Assembly: GCF_002736205.1 (NCBI RefSeq)
Contig: NZ_CP024091.1
Coordinates: forward strand, 3,407,555-3,471,554
Direction: 5' to 3'
Origin: Pedobacter ginsengisoli
GTDB lineage: Bacteria > Bacteroidota > Bacteroidia > Sphingobacteriales > Sphingobacteriaceae
DNA: 64,000 bases
Shown here: piece by piece, positions 19,602 to 28,149 of the stretch
Position numbering within the stretch: position 1 is the first letter of the stretch
How the letters are laid out: every line of letters starts with the position of its first letter
Translations under genes and position numbers: made by a program
Notes under the pieces: generated by a model
Told to the model about the DNA's origin: nothing
Seen by the model: only the letters and a program-made list of their open reading frames with translations
The model's database searches: none

Positions 19602-22600
19602 CTATAGGGTTACATTTAAGCCTAACGTTACGTATCTGGGTGTAGGGTTCTTATTCTGAGGATCCCAGTATTCCCAATCAGGTGCATAGATGGCGGCATT
19701 CTGAACTGTGGTAAAAATCCGGACATTATTAAGCTTACCTTTCTGAACAAGTGTTTTAGGTAAGGTGTATGCTAAAGAAACATTATCTAACCTGATGAAT
19801 GATGTTTTGCGGTACACGCTATAATTAGCACTGCCGTTACTTGAGTATAATCGTGCATAGTCGTTAATCGGATTCTCTGGTGTCCAGTAAGGCAGCTTGT
19901 AAGAATTTTGTCTGTCCTGAAATCCGCTGTTATTTTTAGCTTCATTATAATCAGTCATTGCTCCCCAGTAAGAGTACATAGAGAACGAGAAGTCAAAGTT
20001 TTTAAGGAATGTAAATTCGTTCCTCATTGAGGCGGTGAATTTAGGAGATCTTGATCCCAGGAATTGCTTATCCGCATCTGTAAATTTATAATCACCGTTT
20101 ACATCCTGTACTTTAAAATCGCCGGGTTTCACACCATATTTTGCAGCCTCAGCAACTTCATTTTGCTGCCATACCCCAAGAACCTTAAGATCCCATATAG
20201 CGTTGATATCTTTTCCAAGGAACCATCCATTTCCGGGGTCATCTCTTTCAATTTTACCAATTACATTCCCCTTGTCATCCAGCTGGTTAACCTCACCAAA
20301 CAAGTGCTCAATTTTGTTCCTGTTTAAAGCAAAATTCACCGAGGTTCTCCACCTAAAATTCTCATTCTTAATGTTGTTGCTGTTCAGGGATACTTCAAAG
20401 CCTGTATTGGTTACATTTCCAAGATTTGATGCCACATTGAAAAACCCTGTTACATTTGGCAATGCGCGTAAAAGCAGCAAATCTGTTGTGTTCTTTTTAT
20501 ACACATCAACAGATCCGTCTATACGGTTATTAAAAATAGAAAAATCAAGACCTCCGTTAAACGAGGCAGTACTCTCCCATCTTAGATCTTTATTAGTCAT
20601 TCTATCCACATACAGCTGCGAAACAGGCACCAGTATACCTGCACTATTTACATACAGATACTTACCGGTATTAAGATTAGACAACGCAAGGTATCCATCT
20701 ATGTCTCTGTTACCCACAGAACCATAAGATAAACGCAGTTTTGCATAATTTAACCAACTAACAGATTTCATAAAACCCTCATCGCTAAATACCCATCCCA
20801 AAGCTACGGAAGGGAAAGTAGCACGTGGATTTCTTTGCCCGAAAGCAGAGTAACCATCTCTGCGAATTGTAGCGGTTAACATATACTTACTTTTAAGCGT
20901 ATAGTTTAATCTGCCCATTAAAGCGTCGCCTGTGGTTACCATATCGGTACTGCTAACAATCGGTTTTACACCAGAGCCTATATTGTGATATCCTAGAATA
21001 TCATTTGGATCGAAGCCTTCATTTTCTACCTTACCTGAGGTTTGCTTTAGTTTTTCGGCGTTTAATAAAAAGGTCACATCAAACTGGTGTATTTTATCAA
21101 ATGTTTTATTCCATTTTAACACATTGTCGATTTGCCAGTTAAAACGAGTTGTCTCTATACGGTTAGCAAAACCTTTTCTCGCAACATAATCAACATGCAA
21201 TGCAGAATAATGGTTAAATTCTCTGGTCTGATCATAACTTGGCGTAACATTTACAGAGTAAGAAAAGCCAAAAGGTAAGTCTCCTTTTAAATAAATTGTT
21301 GAAAAAATAGTGTTGTATTTCAGTAAACGCTCACGATAAACATTATCCATAAATGGATTTCTGTTATTCCCTAAGTCATCATTCGGGCTAGGCCTTAAGG
21401 TTACACCGTCAGCGGCATACATTTCACCTAAAGGTGAAGCGTTTCTAACCTGACCAAAGTCTATTGGAACAGCACTTTCATCACGACTTGCATATTGGAA
21501 GTTAACGCCTACAGTAGCAAAGCTAGCTGCCTTGCCTTCCAGATTAAGGCGGGCACGGGCATTTTTGTATTGATCGCCAACTGTTAATCCATTATTATTG
21601 GTATAGCCTAAAGACAAATAGTAATTTACTTCTTCCTTTTTACCGGAAATGCCAATGGTATGGTCCTGTCTGAATCCATTTCTATAGATCAGATCTTCCC
21701 AATTGGTACTTTTACCTGCCTTATAATTAGCTATTTCTACGGGAAACATCTTTAACCTGGTTAGCCAGGTATCAACCGGATCTGAAGTTGCAGGAGTATT
21801 GTCGTAAGCAAACCATTGGGCCAGTGAAACATCCGATGGCAAAGCACGAGGATCATTAAAGCGATAAGGCTGACTGCCAATGGTTGCTGCATTGATACTT
21901 TTCAATACATCTGTACGCCAATTTACAAAGCCATTAGCATCGTAAACGTGCTCACTAACTTCACGGGATGCTTTACCAATAGTAGTATTAACCGTAATAA
22001 CAGGCTTATCTGATCTGCCCTTTTTTGTGGTTACGATTACCACCCCACTAGCCGCTTTGGCTCCGTAAACCGCAGCCGAACTTGCATCTTTTAATACATC
22101 AATTGTTTCAATATCATTTGGATTGATGTCGCTTAACTGACCTGGATAAATTACACCATCTAATACCAGTAAAGGTGTTGTTCCTGCTGTTAAAGATGAT
22201 CTTCCCCTTACCTGAAGATCAGAATTGCTACCCCCTTTTGGTGAAGCAGAAAAAGCAACATTTAACCCCGGAACATTACCTCTCAAAAGGTCCTGTACAC
22301 TGTTTGGGTGCTGATTTTCAAGCTGAGTAGCCTTAACCTGCGATATAGCTCCGGTTAAATCCTTTTTTGATCTGGTACCATAACCTACCACCACCAATTC
22401 ACTCAGATCATTTGCCGATTCTATTAATACCACATTAATAGAATTATTTGTTGCGGGAACTTCTTTTGTGTTATAACCAAGCGAGCTAAAAACCAATATG
22501 GCATTATCAGGAACACCCTTAAGAATGTATCGGCCCTCAGCATTTGTAAGAGTTCCGTTTTTAGAACCTTTTACAAGTACGCTAACGCCTGCTAAGGGTA

Positions 22601-22817
22601 AGTTTTTCTCGTCCATTACCCTTCCGGTGATGGTTTTATCAACTATACTTTCAAGCTTATTAGTTGTTCCCTGCTTTATTTTCAGGCCCATAGGGAGCCG
22701 TGAACCGTTATTAATTACAGCATGTGAAACGAATGGGAAACACATGATTATGGTTAAAATAGGACGCAGGAGTCTGCGAACGCGCAAAATATTGCCGTCT
22801 TGTAAATTTAGAAACAT
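19602..22817 (-). CDS. SusC/RagA family TonB-linked outer membrane transporter
   Basis: This TonB-dependent porin (1071 residues) is the first gene of the large minus-strand operon. After an N-terminal signal (hydrophobic about residues 18-33) there is a short linker and then the carboxypeptidase-regulatory-like domain (about 62-145). The motif LSELVVVGYGTRSKKDLTGA, the plug with DASSAAVYGAKAASGVVIVTT, and the barrel ending in LNVTL follow. Length and order are normal. A promoter-like TTG-N19-TAACTTTA lies at 22940-22969, about 120 bases upstream, overlapped by a LacI-type half-conserved operator. This predicts control by the divergent LacI-type regulator. The transported substrate is unknown. 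Confidence 0.96.
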   Translation of the reverse strand: MFLNLQDGNILRVRRLLRPILTIIMCFPFVSHAVINNGSRLPMGLKIKQGTTNKLESIVDKTITGRVMDEKNLPLAGVSVLVKGSKNGTLTNAEGRYILKGVPDNAILVFSSLGYNTKEVPATNNSINVVLIESANDLSELVVVGYGTRSKKDLTGAISQVKATQLENQHPNSVQDLLRGNVPGLNVAFSASPKGGSNSDLQVRGRSSLTAGTTPLLVLDGVIYPGQLSDINPNDIETIDVLKDASSAAVYGAKAASGVVIVTTKKGRSDKPVITVNTTIGKASREVSEHVYDANGFVNWRTDVLKSINAATIGSQPYRFNDPRALPSDVSLAQWFAYDNTPATSDPVDTWLTRLKMFPVEIANYKAGKSTNWEDLIYRNGFRQDHTIGISGKKEEVNYYLSLGYTNNNGLTVGDQYKNARARLNLEGKAASFATVGVNFQYASRDESAVPIDFGQVRNASPLGEMYAADGVTLRPSPNDDLGNNRNPFMDNVYRERLLKYNTIFSTIYLKGDLPFGFSYSVNVTPSYDQTREFNHYSALHVDYVARKGFANRIETTRFNWQIDNVLKWNKTFDKIHQFDVTFLLNAEKLKQTSGKVENEGFDPNDILGYHNIGSGVKPIVSSTDMVTTGDALMGRLNYTLKSKYMLTATIRRDGYSAFGQRNPRATFPSVALGWVFSDEGFMKSVSWLNYAKLRLSYGSVGNRDIDGYLALSNLNTGKYLYVNSAGILVPVSQLYVDRMTNKDLRWESTASFNGGLDFSIFNNRIDGSVDVYKKNTTDLLLLRALPNVTGFFNVASNLGNVTNTGFEVSLNSNNIKNENFRWRTSVNFALNRNKIEHLFGEVNQLDDKGNVIGKIERDDPGNGWFLGKDINAIWDLKVLGVWQQNEVAEAAKYGVKPGDFKVQDVNGDYKFTDADKQFLGSRSPKFTASMRNEFTFLKNFDFSFSMYSYWGAMTDYNEAKNNSGFQDRQNSYKLPYWTPENPINDYARLYSSNGSANYSVYRKTSFIRLDNVSLAYTLPKTLVQKGKLNNVRIFTTVQNAAIYAPDWEYWDPQNKNPTPRYVTLGLNVTL

Positions 22818-22939
22818 AATTGTATTATTATTTATTAAGAAATGAATAATTTTAATAGCACTGTGTGCATTCTAAATTCAGGAGGTATCTCGTTTAAGTT
22901 TGGTTGTCATATAGTTTAGTTTATATTAGGTTAGTAAAT

Positions 22940-22969
22940 TAAAGTTAGGAATAAAATTCAAAAATGCAA
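22940..22969 (-). promoter_or_regulatory. Putative susC promoter (-33 TTG, -7 TAACTTTA)
   Basis: On the minus strand TTG (22969-22967), then 19 bases, then TAACTTTA (22947-22940) match the Bacteroidota promoter pattern TTTG/TTG-N19-21-TAnnTTTG at all but one -7 position. It drives the susC gene about 120 bases downstream. The -33 element lies inside the operator match at 22965-22978, which fits repression by blocking sigma factor contact. Sequence match only; no transcript start is known. Confidence 0.5.
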
Positions 22970-22978
22970 CCGATAGCA
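22965..22978. promoter_or_regulatory. LacI-type operator match upstream of susC
   Basis: TGCAACCGATAGCA agrees at 12 of 14 positions with TGCAACCGGTTGCA, the core of the perfect palindrome before the SDR gene at 24268-24281. LacI-family operators typically have a central CG step and this one keeps it on the left arm. It sits on the -33 element of the putative susC promoter. The regulator gene at 23212 lies between the two sites, so one protein probably binds both. Confidence 0.55.
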
Positions 22979-23211
22979 CAAATGTTTTTAAATTTGTCTA
23001 TCATTGAAAAATTAAAAGAGAGCTTACTTAAAAGCTAAAATAAATGCAAAACAAGCATTAACAAGGGATACAGCGGTAACATTTATATATAGCTAAAACC
23101 AAAAAACGATTAAAAATTTATTTAAAATGATCTAAATAATATGAATTCAACGCATCCGATTTCATTAAAATACATAAACTAATCCATTTAACGCCAAAAA
23201 GAAACCAAATA

Positions 23212-24240
23212 ATGCAACAGAAAAAAGAAGTAACCATATATGATATCGCTGAAAAACTAAATCTTTCTGCAACTACAGTTAGCCGCGGATTAAAAGATCA
23301 CCCTGCCATCAGCAAAAAAACAAAGAAGAGAATTAACGATACTGCTACAGAGATGGGGTATCGCTTTAATACTTTTGCAAGCAATCTCAGAAGCAAACGG
23401 ACCAATACGATAGGAGTAATCATCCCGAAAATGAACAGCAGTTTCATGTCAGCAGTACTGGCGGGAATGGAAAAGGTTGCCAACGAAGCGAGCTACAATC
23501 TCATTATAAGTCAATCACTTGAGTCAGCAGAAAAAGAAGCTGTAAATGTAAAAACAATGTTCAACAATCGGGTTGATGGATTAATGGTATCAGTCGCATA
23601 CGACACCGTAGGGGTTTCGCAATTTGATATATTAATAGAGAAAGGCATCCCTCTTCTATTTTTCGACCGGGCGCTTGATCACCCTCAATGCACCAGCATT
23701 GTGATTGATAATCACAAATCAGGCTACCTGGCTACACAACATTTAATAGAGCAAGGATGCAAAAACATAATCCACATTACAGGAAACCTTGCAAGAAATG
23801 TTTACGCCGACCGTCAGAAAGGATATGAATCTGCACTTAGGGAAGCCAGACTAAAGGTAAAGCCAGAAAACACCTTCATCACCGCACTGGATGAACAGGC
23901 AGGAATAGATTCAGCAAGAAACATACTGAAAATGAAATCATTACCAGACGGCGTTTTTGTTGACAACGACAACTGCGCTGTAAATTGCATGGCAAGCCTT
24001 ATAAACGAAGGGATTAAAATACCAGAAGACATCGCTTTTATCGGCTTTAACAACGACCCGATCTCCAGAGTTATCAGACCAGCCCTCTCTACCATTAATT
24101 ACCCGGGGTTTGAAATGGGAGAAATTGCTGCACACAAATTAATATCACACTTAAACGGACAACAAAGCATAAATTCAACCAATTCAATTATTTTACGATC
24201 GGAACTTATTGCACGGGATTCATCAAAAAAGATTAAATAA
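23212..24240 (+). CDS. LacI family transcriptional regulator
   Basis: This is a 342-residue DNA-binding regulator, of usual length. The N-terminal helix-turn-helix reads VTIYDIAEKLNLSATTVSRGL (about residues 7-27). It is followed by the hinge region with the segment FASNLRSKRTNTIGVIIP and a periplasmic-binding-protein-like sensor domain. That domain holds the family markers NRVDGLMVS, GIPLLFFDR and VFVDNDNCAV. It is divergent from the SusC operon and 108 bases upstream of the SDR start. A perfect palindromic operator lies right behind its stop codon and a weaker one in front of it. It is thus likely to control the SDR-UxuA pair and the large SusCD operon, responding to a sugar or sugar acid produced by that pathway. 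The effector is not readable from sequence. Confidence 0.95.
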   Translation: MQQKKEVTIYDIAEKLNLSATTVSRGLKDHPAISKKTKKRINDTATEMGYRFNTFASNLRSKRTNTIGVIIPKMNSSFMSAVLAGMEKVANEASYNLIISQSLESAEKEAVNVKTMFNNRVDGLMVSVAYDTVGVSQFDILIEKGIPLLFFDRALDHPQCTSIVIDNHKSGYLATQHLIEQGCKNIIHITGNLARNVYADRQKGYESALREARLKVKPENTFITALDEQAGIDSARNILKMKSLPDGVFVDNDNCAVNCMASLINEGIKIPEDIAFIGFNNDPISRVIRPALSTINYPGFEMGEIAAHKLISHLNGQQSINSTNSIILRSELIARDSSKKIK

Positions 24241-24260
24241 TAAAAAAAATTCTTCATAAA

Positions 24261-24288
24261 ATAATTATGCAACCGGTTGCATAATTAT
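24261..24288. promoter_or_regulatory. Perfect 28-bp palindrome, LacI-type operator
   Basis: All 14 base pairs of the two arms match around a CCGG centre (between 24274 and 24275); the core is TGCAACCGGTTGCA. Such a palindrome with a central CG is the hallmark of LacI/GalR-family operators. It starts 21 bases after the LacI-type gene stop and ends 60 bases before the SDR start. Because it overlaps the -33 element at 24277-24279, binding should repress the SDR-uxuA unit. The flanks are AT only and not followed by a T-run on the plus strand strong enough to favour a terminator reading. Confidence 0.8.
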
Positions 24289-24308
24289 AAGTTTTTTGAC
24301 TACATTAG
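24277..24308 (+). promoter_or_regulatory. Putative promoter of the SDR-uxuA unit
   Basis: TTG (24277-24279), 21 bases, then TACATTAG (24301-24308) fit the Bacteroidota -33/-7 pattern with one mismatch in the -7 box. The SDR start codon is 40 bases further on. The -33 element is embedded in the right arm of the palindromic operator, the same arrangement as at susC. Confidence 0.4.
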
Positions 24309-24348
24309 TTTAATTTTATTACCTCTAAATCTCAAACCAACAATATCC

Positions 24349-25101
24349 ATGAAAGATGAGCAAGAAAGAAAAATTGCAATCGTAACCGGCGGTGCATCGG
24401 GACTAGGCTTTGCCATAGCTGAAAAGTTTATAAAGAACAACATTTTCACTATACTGATTGGAAGAAACGAACAAAGACTGGCAAATGCACGCAAGCAATT
24501 TGGTGATCTTACCACAATAATTCCTTTTGATTTAAATAAATTAGGCGACATCCCTAAATTAGTCTCAGACATCAACTTAAAGTTCGGAAGAATTGATATT
24601 CTGGTTAATAATGCAGGTATAAATGCAAAAAAACCTCTTATAGAGGTAACTGACCAGGAATTTCACGAAGTTATTCACACAAATTTGTTATCAGTTTTTT
24701 CATTGACCCGTGAGGTATCTAAAATTATGGTTAGCCAAAAAGAAGGCTGTATTATAAATATCAGCTCTATGGCATCTCGATATGGCATTCCTAAAGTAAT
24801 TGCTTATACCGCTGCTAAATCAGGGATTGAGGGAATGACAAAAGCAATGGCCGTTGAGCTTTCTCCGGAAGGCATCCGTGTAAACTGTATTGCCCCAGGC
24901 TTTATCGCTACTGATATGTCGGCCAAGGCACTAAATAATGATCCAGAACGGAAAAACAAAGTGCTTTCGCGTACCCCTATGGGAAAATTAGGTCTACCTT
25001 CTGATATTGGAGATGCTGCTTATTTCCTTGCATCTGATGCCGCTAAATTCATAACAGGCACTACCATACCTGTTGACGGTGGAAATTCAATCGGATTTTA
25101 A
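24349..25101 (+). CDS. SDR family oxidoreductase (fructuronate reductase or gluconate 5-dehydrogenase type)
   Basis: This is a 250-residue classical short-chain dehydrogenase. It shows the cofactor motif TGGASGLG (about residues 15-22), NNAG near 90, the catalytic Ser in INISSM and the Tyr-Lys pair in YTAAK. The C-terminus has the usual FITGTTIPVDGG. The ATG at 24349 is chosen over an upstream in-frame ATG at 24277 because the latter lies inside the operator and the extra residues are unlike the family. It precedes uxuA by 18 bases. SDR-type enzymes acting as D-mannonate oxidoreductase (fructuronate reductase) are known beside uxuA in Bacillus, so that is the favoured role. Keto-gluconate reduction is the alternative, given the gluconokinase-like gene in the divergent operon. 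Confidence 0.87.
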   Translation: MKDEQERKIAIVTGGASGLGFAIAEKFIKNNIFTILIGRNEQRLANARKQFGDLTTIIPFDLNKLGDIPKLVSDINLKFGRIDILVNNAGINAKKPLIEVTDQEFHEVIHTNLLSVFSLTREVSKIMVSQKEGCIINISSMASRYGIPKVIAYTAAKSGIEGMTKAMAVELSPEGIRVNCIAPGFIATDMSAKALNNDPERKNKVLSRTPMGKLGLPSDIGDAAYFLASDAAKFITGTTIPVDGGNSIGF

Positions 25102-25119
25102 ACAAAAATCTAAGCTGAT

Positions 25120-26292
25120 ATGATTAAAATGGAACAAACCTTAAGATGGTTCGGCCCTAACGATCCGGTTAGTCTGCAATACATCAGACAAAGTGGTGCT
25201 ACAGGCGTAGTTACTGCATTACACCACATCCCGGTTGGTGAAATCTGGACTATAAATGAAATAGAAAAGAGAAAAACAGAAATATTGGAAGCAGGATTAA
25301 CATGGACAGTTATCGAAAGCCTCCCTGTTCACGAGGATATCAAAAAAAGAAGCGGCAATTATAAAGCCTATATAGAAAACTATATGGCCAGCATGAAAAA
25401 TGTTGCTGCCTGCGGCCTAAGAGTGATCACCTACAATTTCATGCCCATCTTAGATTGGATGCGTACCAACGTTTCATACCAACTAAGTGATGGCAGCAAA
25501 GCGCTTTACTTCGAAAAATCTGCTTTTATTGCTTTTGATCTTTTCCTGTTAAAAAGACCAAACGCAAAAAATGATTATCAACCGGAAGAGATCGAAAAGG
25601 CAGAACAAAGGTTCCTGACAATGAACACACAGGAAAAAGAAACCTTATATAAAAATGCATTACTTAGCCTCCCCGGTACAGATGAACCATTTACTCCGGG
25701 AGAGATTTTAACTGCATTAGAAACTTATAAAAACATTGACAATAAGAAACTAAAGGAAAACCTTTATGAATTCCTTAAAGAAATTACACCAATTGCAGAA
25801 CAAACAGGATTGCAATTAGCCATTCATCCAGACGACCCCCCTTATTCTATTTTAGGACTTCCAAGAATCATGAGTACTGAAGCCGATGTCAGAGATATGC
25901 TTAATGAAGTTCCCTCTGCCAACAATGGCATATGCTTTTGCACAGGCTCTTTTGGTGCACGGGCAGACAATGATCTGCAGGGGATGATAAAAAGATTCGG
26001 CAACAATATTTTCTTTCTTCACCTGCGTAGTACCCAAAGAGACAAAGAAGGAAATTTCTACGAAGCCAATCATTTGGAAGGAGATGCAAATATGCCTGAA
26101 GTTGTTAAAGAAATTGTTGTGCTTCAACAGCACCTAAACAGATCAATTCCTATGCGACCCGACCATGGTCACCAAATGTTAGACGATCTAAATAAAAAGC
26201 ATTATCCCGGCTATTCAATTATTGGCCGATTAAAGGGGCTAGCTGAATTGAGAGGCCTCGAAACTGGAATGCTGCACAGTTATCTTCCTTAA
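25120..26292 (+). CDS. uxuA: D-mannonate dehydratase UxuA
   Basis: This enzyme (390 residues) dehydrates D-mannonate to 2-keto-3-deoxy-D-gluconate in hexuronate breakdown, in the cytoplasm. The N-terminus [20 protein letters not shown] and the segment [18 protein letters not shown] are diagnostic of UxuA. Metal and substrate residues are visible in [23 protein letters not shown] and [10 protein letters not shown]. The family usually starts at MEQT (25129); the ATG at 25120 adds three residues. It is co-transcribed with the SDR gene. Uronate isomerase UxaC, KDG kinase and KDPG aldolase are not in the window, so the pathway must be completed elsewhere. No feature suggests damage. Confidence 0.96.
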   Translation: MIKMEQTLRWFGPNDPVSLQYIRQSGATGVVTALHHIPVGEIWTINEIEKRKTEILEAGLTWTVIESLPVHEDIKKRSGNYKAYIENYMASMKNVAACGLRVITYNFMPILDWMRTNVSYQLSDGSKALYFEKSAFIAFDLFLLKRPNAKNDYQPEEIEKAEQRFLTMNTQEKETLYKNALLSLPGTDEPFTPGEILTALETYKNIDNKKLKENLYEFLKEITPIAEQTGLQLAIHPDDPPYSILGLPRIMSTEADVRDMLNEVPSANNGICFCTGSFGARADNDLQGMIKRFGNNIFFLHLRSTQRDKEGNFYEANHLEGDANMPEVVKEIVVLQQHLNRSIPMRPDHGHQMLDDLNKKHYPGYSIIGRLKGLAELRGLETGMLHSYLP

Positions 26293-26359
26293 AGCAGCAT
26301 TTTCAAACCATTTTAGCTTATGGTTGTTAATAAATAAAGAACTCTAATATTTTAAAAAA

Positions 26360-26545
26360 ATGGGATTATTTAAAACTGCAATAATAGGCGCTGCAATATA
26401 TGGCATAGTGAAATATGTTACTAAAAAAGACATCAATGGCCGTTCAATAGTTGATGACGTTAAAGAAAAAGCGCCAGAATGGATAGAAAAAGCAAAGAAC
26501 TTAAAGGACGAACTGAGAGTAGAATTAGAAAAACAACGGTATTAG
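26360..26545 (+). CDS. Small membrane-helix protein, YtxH-like, uncharacterised
   Basis: This 61-residue protein has a short hydrophobic N-terminal helix (about residues 5-19, FKTAIIGAAIYGIVKYV) followed by a highly charged amphipathic helix rich in Lys, Glu and Asp. This layout resembles short YtxH-like stress proteins of Bacteroidota, but no firm family assignment is made. The ATG follows an A-rich leader (TATTTTAAAAAA), common for this group. It lies 67 bases after uxuA with no clear terminator between, so it may be the tail of that transcript or independent. Confidence 0.6.
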   Translation: MGLFKTAIIGAAIYGIVKYVTKKDINGRSIVDDVKEKAPEWIEKAKNLKDELRVELEKQRY

Positions 26546-26557
26546 TACTTCATTTAA

Positions 26558-26704
26558 TTACTTAGTTTTTTTAGGCACCCAAATAAAATAGACAGGGACT
26601 TTCTTAATATCCTTTGGTAGCCCTGTAGATGATTTCCGCCACCGCTTTTGTAGTTCCGATGGAGATATGGTCCGAAATTCCGGTGTTATAGATATACCCT
26701 TCAT
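26558..26704 (-). CDS. Possible 48-residue basic small protein, unrecognised
   Basis: A short complete frame runs from ATG at 26704 to TAA at 26558, antisense to the genes around it and not overlapping any. The product is basic (many Lys and Arg) with a conspicuous Ser-Pro-rich start and the end VPVYFIWVPKKTK. Codon choice looks like that of its neighbours. It could be a real small protein or a chance frame; no family is recognised. It converges on the 61-residue gene with 12 bases between the stops. Confidence 0.3.
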   Translation of the reverse strand: MKGISITPEFRTISPSELQKRWRKSSTGLPKDIKKVPVYFIWVPKKTK

Positions 26705-27004
26705 AAATCAGTAAAATTTAATACATTAAAATTACTAATATTTTTAGTAAAACAAAGTGATTTCTCCAATACTTATTAAAAAGTAGACACACCATCCACG
26801 TGAACTCCTTACCGAATGATCCGCCCTTTCTTCCTCTAAAAGCAAAAAATCTATTTCACGGGGGCCAGATAGTTAAATTTATTGAGTGCTGCAACCCAGG
26901 GAAGATTGCTCCTTACTATTCACCAGAAAATGGCCTCATGCATTGCCCTCGGGTCTGTTCAGAGTTTTTTAATGTTGTATATTTAATTCCCCTAAGTAAA
27001 TCTC
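26705..27004. other. Intergenic stretch before the GH43-like gene; no convincing gene
   Basis: These 300 bases hold only a weak GTG-started frame (26800-27015) that has unusual Cys, Pro and Asn content, resembles no family and runs over the GH43-like start. It was not called. A TATATTTA element (26978-26985) 20 bases before the GH43-like ATG, with TCTG 20 bases further upstream, could be that gene's promoter but is weak. The sequence could include the decayed remains of an older gene. Confidence 0.4.
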
Positions 27005-28060
27005 ATGATGAATAAGTTATTTTTTTTAATGACCATACTGCTTACTTCAACTCAGATCGGAAGTGCACAGTCTGAACTTAAACCGGTCAACAGCGTCACC
27101 AAAAGTGATAGCGTGTGGATGCTGACCTACTTCCGCCAACGTTACCCAACAAGGATTGAAATCAACGCTAAAGGAGAGACCATTGAAGTACCCCTTGCAA
27201 ATCCAATGCTGGTTGCTCAACTTCACATTGCTTTATCTACTGACGGACGCCACTGGAAAGCTTTAAATGACAATAAGCCCATTTGGAATCAGTTCATGAG
27301 AGATCAGTTTATTCACAGGGGGGCAGATGGTCTTTGGAGACTGATCGCAACAGGAGGAGGCCCAGAGAAACACCTGGGCCCCAGCGCAACTTACGCAACA
27401 TCTAAAGACCTGATAAACTGGACCTTTAATAAATACCTATACCTCATGAAAGATGTTAAAGATGAATCTGGCGGGCTTGTAAAAAACATATGGGCTCCGG
27501 AATTCTTCTACGATGAAGCGACCAAAGAATATACTATTTTTTGGTCCTCTACCTTCAAGGACGCTGGGTGGAAAGAAAGCCGACTATGGTATTCCAAAAC
27601 AACTGACTGGAAAAATTTCAGTCCCGCAAAAGTGATGTTTGCGCCCCCATATTCTGTAATTGATGGAACATTAATTAAAAATACTGGCGTATATTATCTA
27701 TTTCATAAAGAGGAAGAATTTGGCGTAAAAACCGGAGAACGAAGAGGAATCAGGGTGGCTACTGCCAAGCACATCGAAGGTCCGTATAAAAATTTTGAAG
27801 GCGCATTGAACCGAGGACAGATTGCACCAACCATTACCGAAGGTCCCAGTGTAATGAAAGATCCACTAAAAAAGGGATGGTTGCTACTTTACGACTATCC
27901 CATGGTAGATAAATACGGTATATCCTCTTCAGCAGATCTTTTTAATTGGCGTCTGGAGAAAGATGTGTCCATGCCTGATGATGCAAGACATGGTAGTGTT
28001 TCAAAACTTACTGGAGCTGAAGCGCAAGCATTGCAAACCGCTTTTCCAAACACTAAATAG
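27005..28060 (+). CDS. GH43-like secreted glycoside hydrolase
   Basis: This 351-residue protein has a signal peptide (cleavage near residue 21, ...IGSAQ) and the five-bladed beta-propeller pattern of glycoside hydrolase family 43. Candidate active-site residues are the Asp in FMRDQFIHR (near residue 99, general base position), the Asp in SVIDGTLI (near 220) and the Glu in ITEGPSVM (near 279). IWAPEFFYD is a propeller-blade motif characteristic of the family. GH43 and related families act mostly on arabinan and xylan side chains, so arabinofuranosidase or xylosidase activity is expected; the subfamily cannot be set. A second ATG three bases downstream is equally possible as start. It has no SusCD partner beside it, but lies 0.7 kb from uxuA and may serve the same saccharide. 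Confidence 0.8.
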   Translation: MMNKLFFLMTILLTSTQIGSAQSELKPVNSVTKSDSVWMLTYFRQRYPTRIEINAKGETIEVPLANPMLVAQLHIALSTDGRHWKALNDNKPIWNQFMRDQFIHRGADGLWRLIATGGGPEKHLGPSATYATSKDLINWTFNKYLYLMKDVKDESGGLVKNIWAPEFFYDEATKEYTIFWSSTFKDAGWKESRLWYSKTTDWKNFSPAKVMFAPPYSVIDGTLIKNTGVYYLFHKEEEFGVKTGERRGIRVATAKHIEGPYKNFEGALNRGQIAPTITEGPSVMKDPLKKGWLLLYDYPMVDKYGISSSADLFNWRLEKDVSMPDDARHGSVSKLTGAEAQALQTAFPNTK

Positions 28061-28149
28061 TTTACTAAAATAATAACACCATAAGCATCACCAAAGAGGA
28101 AATCTTATCGGATTACTGGTATGTTCTGAAGAAAACCACATTCAACTTC

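Larger units (their letters stand above)
22818..23211. other. Divergent regulatory spacer between susC and the LacI-type gene
   Basis: This 394-base AT-rich spacer has no plausible gene on either strand. It holds the LacI-type operator match (22965-22978) and the promoter-like elements for susC described separately. Two TAnnTTTG matches on the plus strand, TAAGTTTG (22895-22902) and TAAATTTG (22989-22996), could serve the regulator gene. Neither has a good -33 element at the right distance, so they are not called as promoters. The long leaders on both sides (about 120 and 200 bases) leave room for further regulation. Confidence 0.6.

Noticed and set aside
22895..22996. TAAGTTTG and TAAATTTG as promoters of the LacI-type gene
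   Set aside because: Each matches the -7 pattern but neither has a suitable -33 element, and both are over 200 bases from the start.
24261..24300. Palindrome after the LacI-type gene read as an intrinsic terminator
   Set aside because: The stem is perfect to its AT ends and has no loop of suitable size; the CCGG centre and placement over a promoter fit an operator better.
24277..24348. Upstream in-frame ATG that would extend the SDR gene by 24 residues
   Set aside because: It lies within the palindromic operator and the extra residues do not resemble SDR proteins; 24349 gives the normal N-terminus.
26300..26335. Weak inverted repeat AACCAT/ATGGTT after uxuA as terminator
   Set aside because: Only six base pairs, AT-rich, no clear T-run.
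26800..27015. GTG-started 71-residue frame before the GH43-like gene
   Set aside because: Odd composition, no recognisable family, overlaps the GH43-like start codon region; probably not a gene.
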